From the NCBI GenBank assembly GCA_905187695.1, contig CAJJIY010000037.1:1-13439 (forward strand): DNA of 13,439 nt. Reading direction: 5' to 3'. This stretch comes from an uncultured Eubacteriales bacterium (lineage in GTDB: Bacteria; Bacillota; Clostridia; Oscillospirales; CAG-272). Below the pieces are notes generated by a model. The model ran no database searches and was not told where the DNA came from. It saw nothing but the letters and a program-made list of their open reading frames with translations. The translations under genes and the position numbers were made by a program. Positions 12,120 to 13,439 of this stretch are shown here, piece after piece (the first letter of the stretch is position 1; every line of letters starts with the position of its first letter).

Positions 12120-12518
12120 ATGCAAATGTCTGATGTGATTGCCGATATGCTCACCCGTATCCGCAACGCGAGCAACGCGAAGCACGACACCGTGGATGTG
12201 CCTGCTTCCAACATGAAGAAATCGATCGCCGACATCCTGGTCAACGAGGGCTATATCCGCTCTTACCAGGTGATCGAGGACGGCAAGCAGGGCATGATTC
12301 GCATCACCCTCAAGTACAGCGCCGGCAAACAGAAGGTCATCCGTGGCCTGCGCCGCGTGTCCAAGCCCGGTCTGCGTATCTACGCCGGCTACGAGGATAT
12401 GCCCAAGGTGATGAACGGTCTGGGTATTGCCATCGTGTCCACTTCCAAGGGCCTGATGACCGACAAGAAGGCCCGCGAACTCAAGATCGGCGGCGAAGTT
12501 CTCGCCTTCGTCTGGTAA
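12120..12518 (+). CDS. rpsH: 30S ribosomal protein S8 (uS8)
   Basis: 132 residues, the standard length. S8 binds helix 21 of 16S rRNA in the central domain and in E. coli is the translational repressor of the spc operon. MSDVIADMLTRIRNASNAKHD, VPASNMKKSIADILVNEGYI, RVSKPGLRIYAGYEDMPKV and GLGIAIVSTSKGLMTDKKAR cover the family. The start MQMSD is chosen because AAAGGAGG lies nine bases upstream; the ATG two codons later would be 15 bases away. Its position after a long structured gap makes self-regulation through that gap a reasonable hypothesis. The gap to rplF is 13 nt. Confidence 0.98.
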   Translation: MQMSDVIADMLTRIRNASNAKHDTVDVPASNMKKSIADILVNEGYIRSYQVIEDGKQGMIRITLKYSAGKQKVIRGLRRVSKPGLRIYAGYEDMPKVMNGLGIAIVSTSKGLMTDKKARELKIGGEVLAFVW

Positions 12519-12531
12519 GGGAGGTAGCAAG

Positions 12532-13092
12532 ATGTCAAGAATCGGAAGAATGCCCGTTATCATTCCCGCCGGCGTGACCGTCACGGTGAACGAGGGCAAT
12601 GTTGTGACCGCAAAAGGTAAACTCGGCACACTTACAGAAAAGTTTTCTCCTGTTCTCACCATCAAGGTGGAGGGCAACGAAGTGCTTGTCACCCGTCCTG
12701 ATGACGAAAAGGAGACCAAGAGTCTGCACGGACTGACCCGCGCACTGCTCCACAACATGGTGGTCGGTGTTTCGGAAGGCTTCCAGAAGAGCATGGAGAT
12801 TGTGGGCGTCGGTTACAAGGCCATTAAGCAGGGCAAGAACCTTCAGCTGTTCCTTGGCCATTCTCTGGTCAACGGTCAGCCGCAGGCGGCTTATTGCATT
12901 GCAGAGCCTGCCGGCATCACTTTTGAGGTTCCGAACCCCAACTCCATCATCGTAAAGGGCATTGACAAACAGGAAGTCGGCCAGATCTGCGCCGTCATCC
13001 GTAGCAAGAGACCCCCGGAACCCTACCATGGCAAGGGTGTCAAATATACCGACGAGCACATTCGCCGTAAAGCCGGTAAGGCCGGTAAATAA
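12532..13092 (+). CDS. rplF: 50S ribosomal protein L6 (uL6)
   Basis: 186 residues. L6 lies near the sarcin-ricin loop and factor-binding site. It starts MSRIGRMPVIIPAGVTV and contains SLHGLTRALLHNMVVGVSEGF, the conserved VGVGYKA, and the C-terminal RPPEPYHGKGVKY. The second repeat carries a few extra residues (about NGQPQAAYCIAEP) compared with the usual LGYSHxVxxxxP stretch, which explains a length slightly above the family norm of about 178-182. GGGAGG is about seven bases upstream. Confidence 0.97.
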   Translation: MSRIGRMPVIIPAGVTVTVNEGNVVTAKGKLGTLTEKFSPVLTIKVEGNEVLVTRPDDEKETKSLHGLTRALLHNMVVGVSEGFQKSMEIVGVGYKAIKQGKNLQLFLGHSLVNGQPQAAYCIAEPAGITFEVPNPNSIIVKGIDKQEVGQICAVIRSKRPPEPYHGKGVKYTDEHIRRKAGKAGK

Positions 13093-13110
13093 AGAAAGGA
13101 GTGGATTGAA

Positions 13111-13439
13111 ATGGTATCGAGAAAAGACAGCAATCAGGCTCGCCTTAAGAGACATAAGAGAGTCAGAGCCAAAATCTCCGGCACCGCGGCCCGTCCGCGT
13201 CTGGCAGTGTATCGCTCCAATGCGAACATCAGCGCCCAGATCATTGATGATGTGGCCGGCGTCACGCTGGTTTCCGCTTCCACCCTTGAAAAGGCGTTTG
13301 AAGGAATCGGCAGCAACAAAGCAGCCGCGAGAACGGTCGGCAAAACGATTGCGGAGCGCGCTGCGGCAAAGGGTATCACCGAAGTCGTATTCGACCGCGG
13401 CGGCTATCTTTATCACGGACGTGTATCGGAACTGGCTGA
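13111..13439 (+). CDS. rplR: 50S ribosomal protein L18 (uL18), 3' end cut by window
   Basis: 109 complete codons are present and the frame is still open at the last base. The family normally ends about ten residues further on. L18 binds 5S rRNA with L5 and carries it into the 50S central protuberance. The basic N-terminal tail (SRKDSNQARLKRHKRVRAKI) is followed by SGTAARPRLAVYRSNANISAQ, the typical GSNKAAARTVGKTIAERA and VVFDRGGYLYHGRVSELA. The TGA at the very last three bases of the window is out of frame; in frame the last two bases (GA) begin the next codon. AAAGGAG lies about nine bases before the ATG, 18 nt after rplF. Confidence 0.96.
   Translation, partial: MVSRKDSNQARLKRHKRVRAKISGTAARPRLAVYRSNANISAQIIDDVAGVTLVSASTLEKAFEGIGSNKAAARTVGKTIAERAAAKGITEVVFDRGGYLYHGRVSELA

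Noticed and set aside
13437..13439. TGA at the last three bases, looking like the rplR stop
   Set aside because: The rplR frame starts at 13111, so 13437-13439 is out of frame; the gene simply runs off the window.
5245..13439. Possible new multi-gene system in the ribosomal cluster
   Set aside because: Every gene is a canonical S10/spc ribosomal protein in the usual order, with no inserted gene, defence-type domain or mobile element.

Overview
This window is an ordinary, well-conserved chromosomal segment from a moderately GC-rich Bacillota, most likely class Clostridia (anaerobe). The evidence is: strong AGGAGG-type ribosome binding sites; TTGACA/TATAAT promoters, one of them an extended -10 TGnTAAAAT; a zinc-ribbon (type Z) S14 and a zinc-ribbon L24; small anaerobe-type redox proteins (a ferredoxin:thioredoxin reductase-like protein and a DUF1858 protein); and the uninterrupted Firmicutes order of the S10 and spc ribosomal operons. 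I cannot name the genus. I see no mobile element, CRISPR array, tRNA or rRNA gene.

Positions 1-4770 hold small housekeeping units. The 3' end of gapA (glycolytic GAPDH) is followed by two hairpins, the second a symmetric bidirectional terminator that also ends the convergent plsY (acyl-phosphate glycerol-3-phosphate acyltransferase). Upstream of plsY on the minus strand is a tiny FTR catalytic-like redox protein. Its promoter lies back to back with a perfect-consensus promoter for a 66-residue DUF1858 redox-disulfide protein on the plus strand. A strong terminator ends that transcript. Next come a PPP-like metallophosphoesterase whose first metal-binding motif is lost, an overlapping RlmD/RlmCD-type rRNA uracil methyltransferase, and a separately promoted ROK sugar kinase (probable glucokinase) with its own terminator.

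Positions 4771-5244 are non-coding: an extended -10 promoter and then a leader of about 310 nt before rpsJ. The leader has several possible hairpins, including a terminator-like one (5063-5107) whose 3' arm and T-run could instead pair with a segment just upstream of the rpsJ ribosome binding site. This resembles an attenuation leader for the ribosomal operon.

Positions 5245-13439 carry rpsJ-rplC-rplD-rplW-rplB-rpsS-rplV-rpsC-rplP-rpmC-rpsQ-rplN-rplX-rplE-rpsZ-rpsH-rplF-rplR, all on the plus strand and each with its own strong Shine-Dalgarno sequence; rplR runs off the window. Most gaps are 3-20 nt. Three are longer and can form hairpins: rpsJ-rplC (119 nt), rpsQ-rplN (59 nt) and rpsZ-rpsH (171 nt). 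These and the long leader are the least explained parts of the window. I found no convincing new multi-gene system. The best leads are the RNA elements in the ribosomal operon, the degenerate phosphatase and the divergent redox pair.
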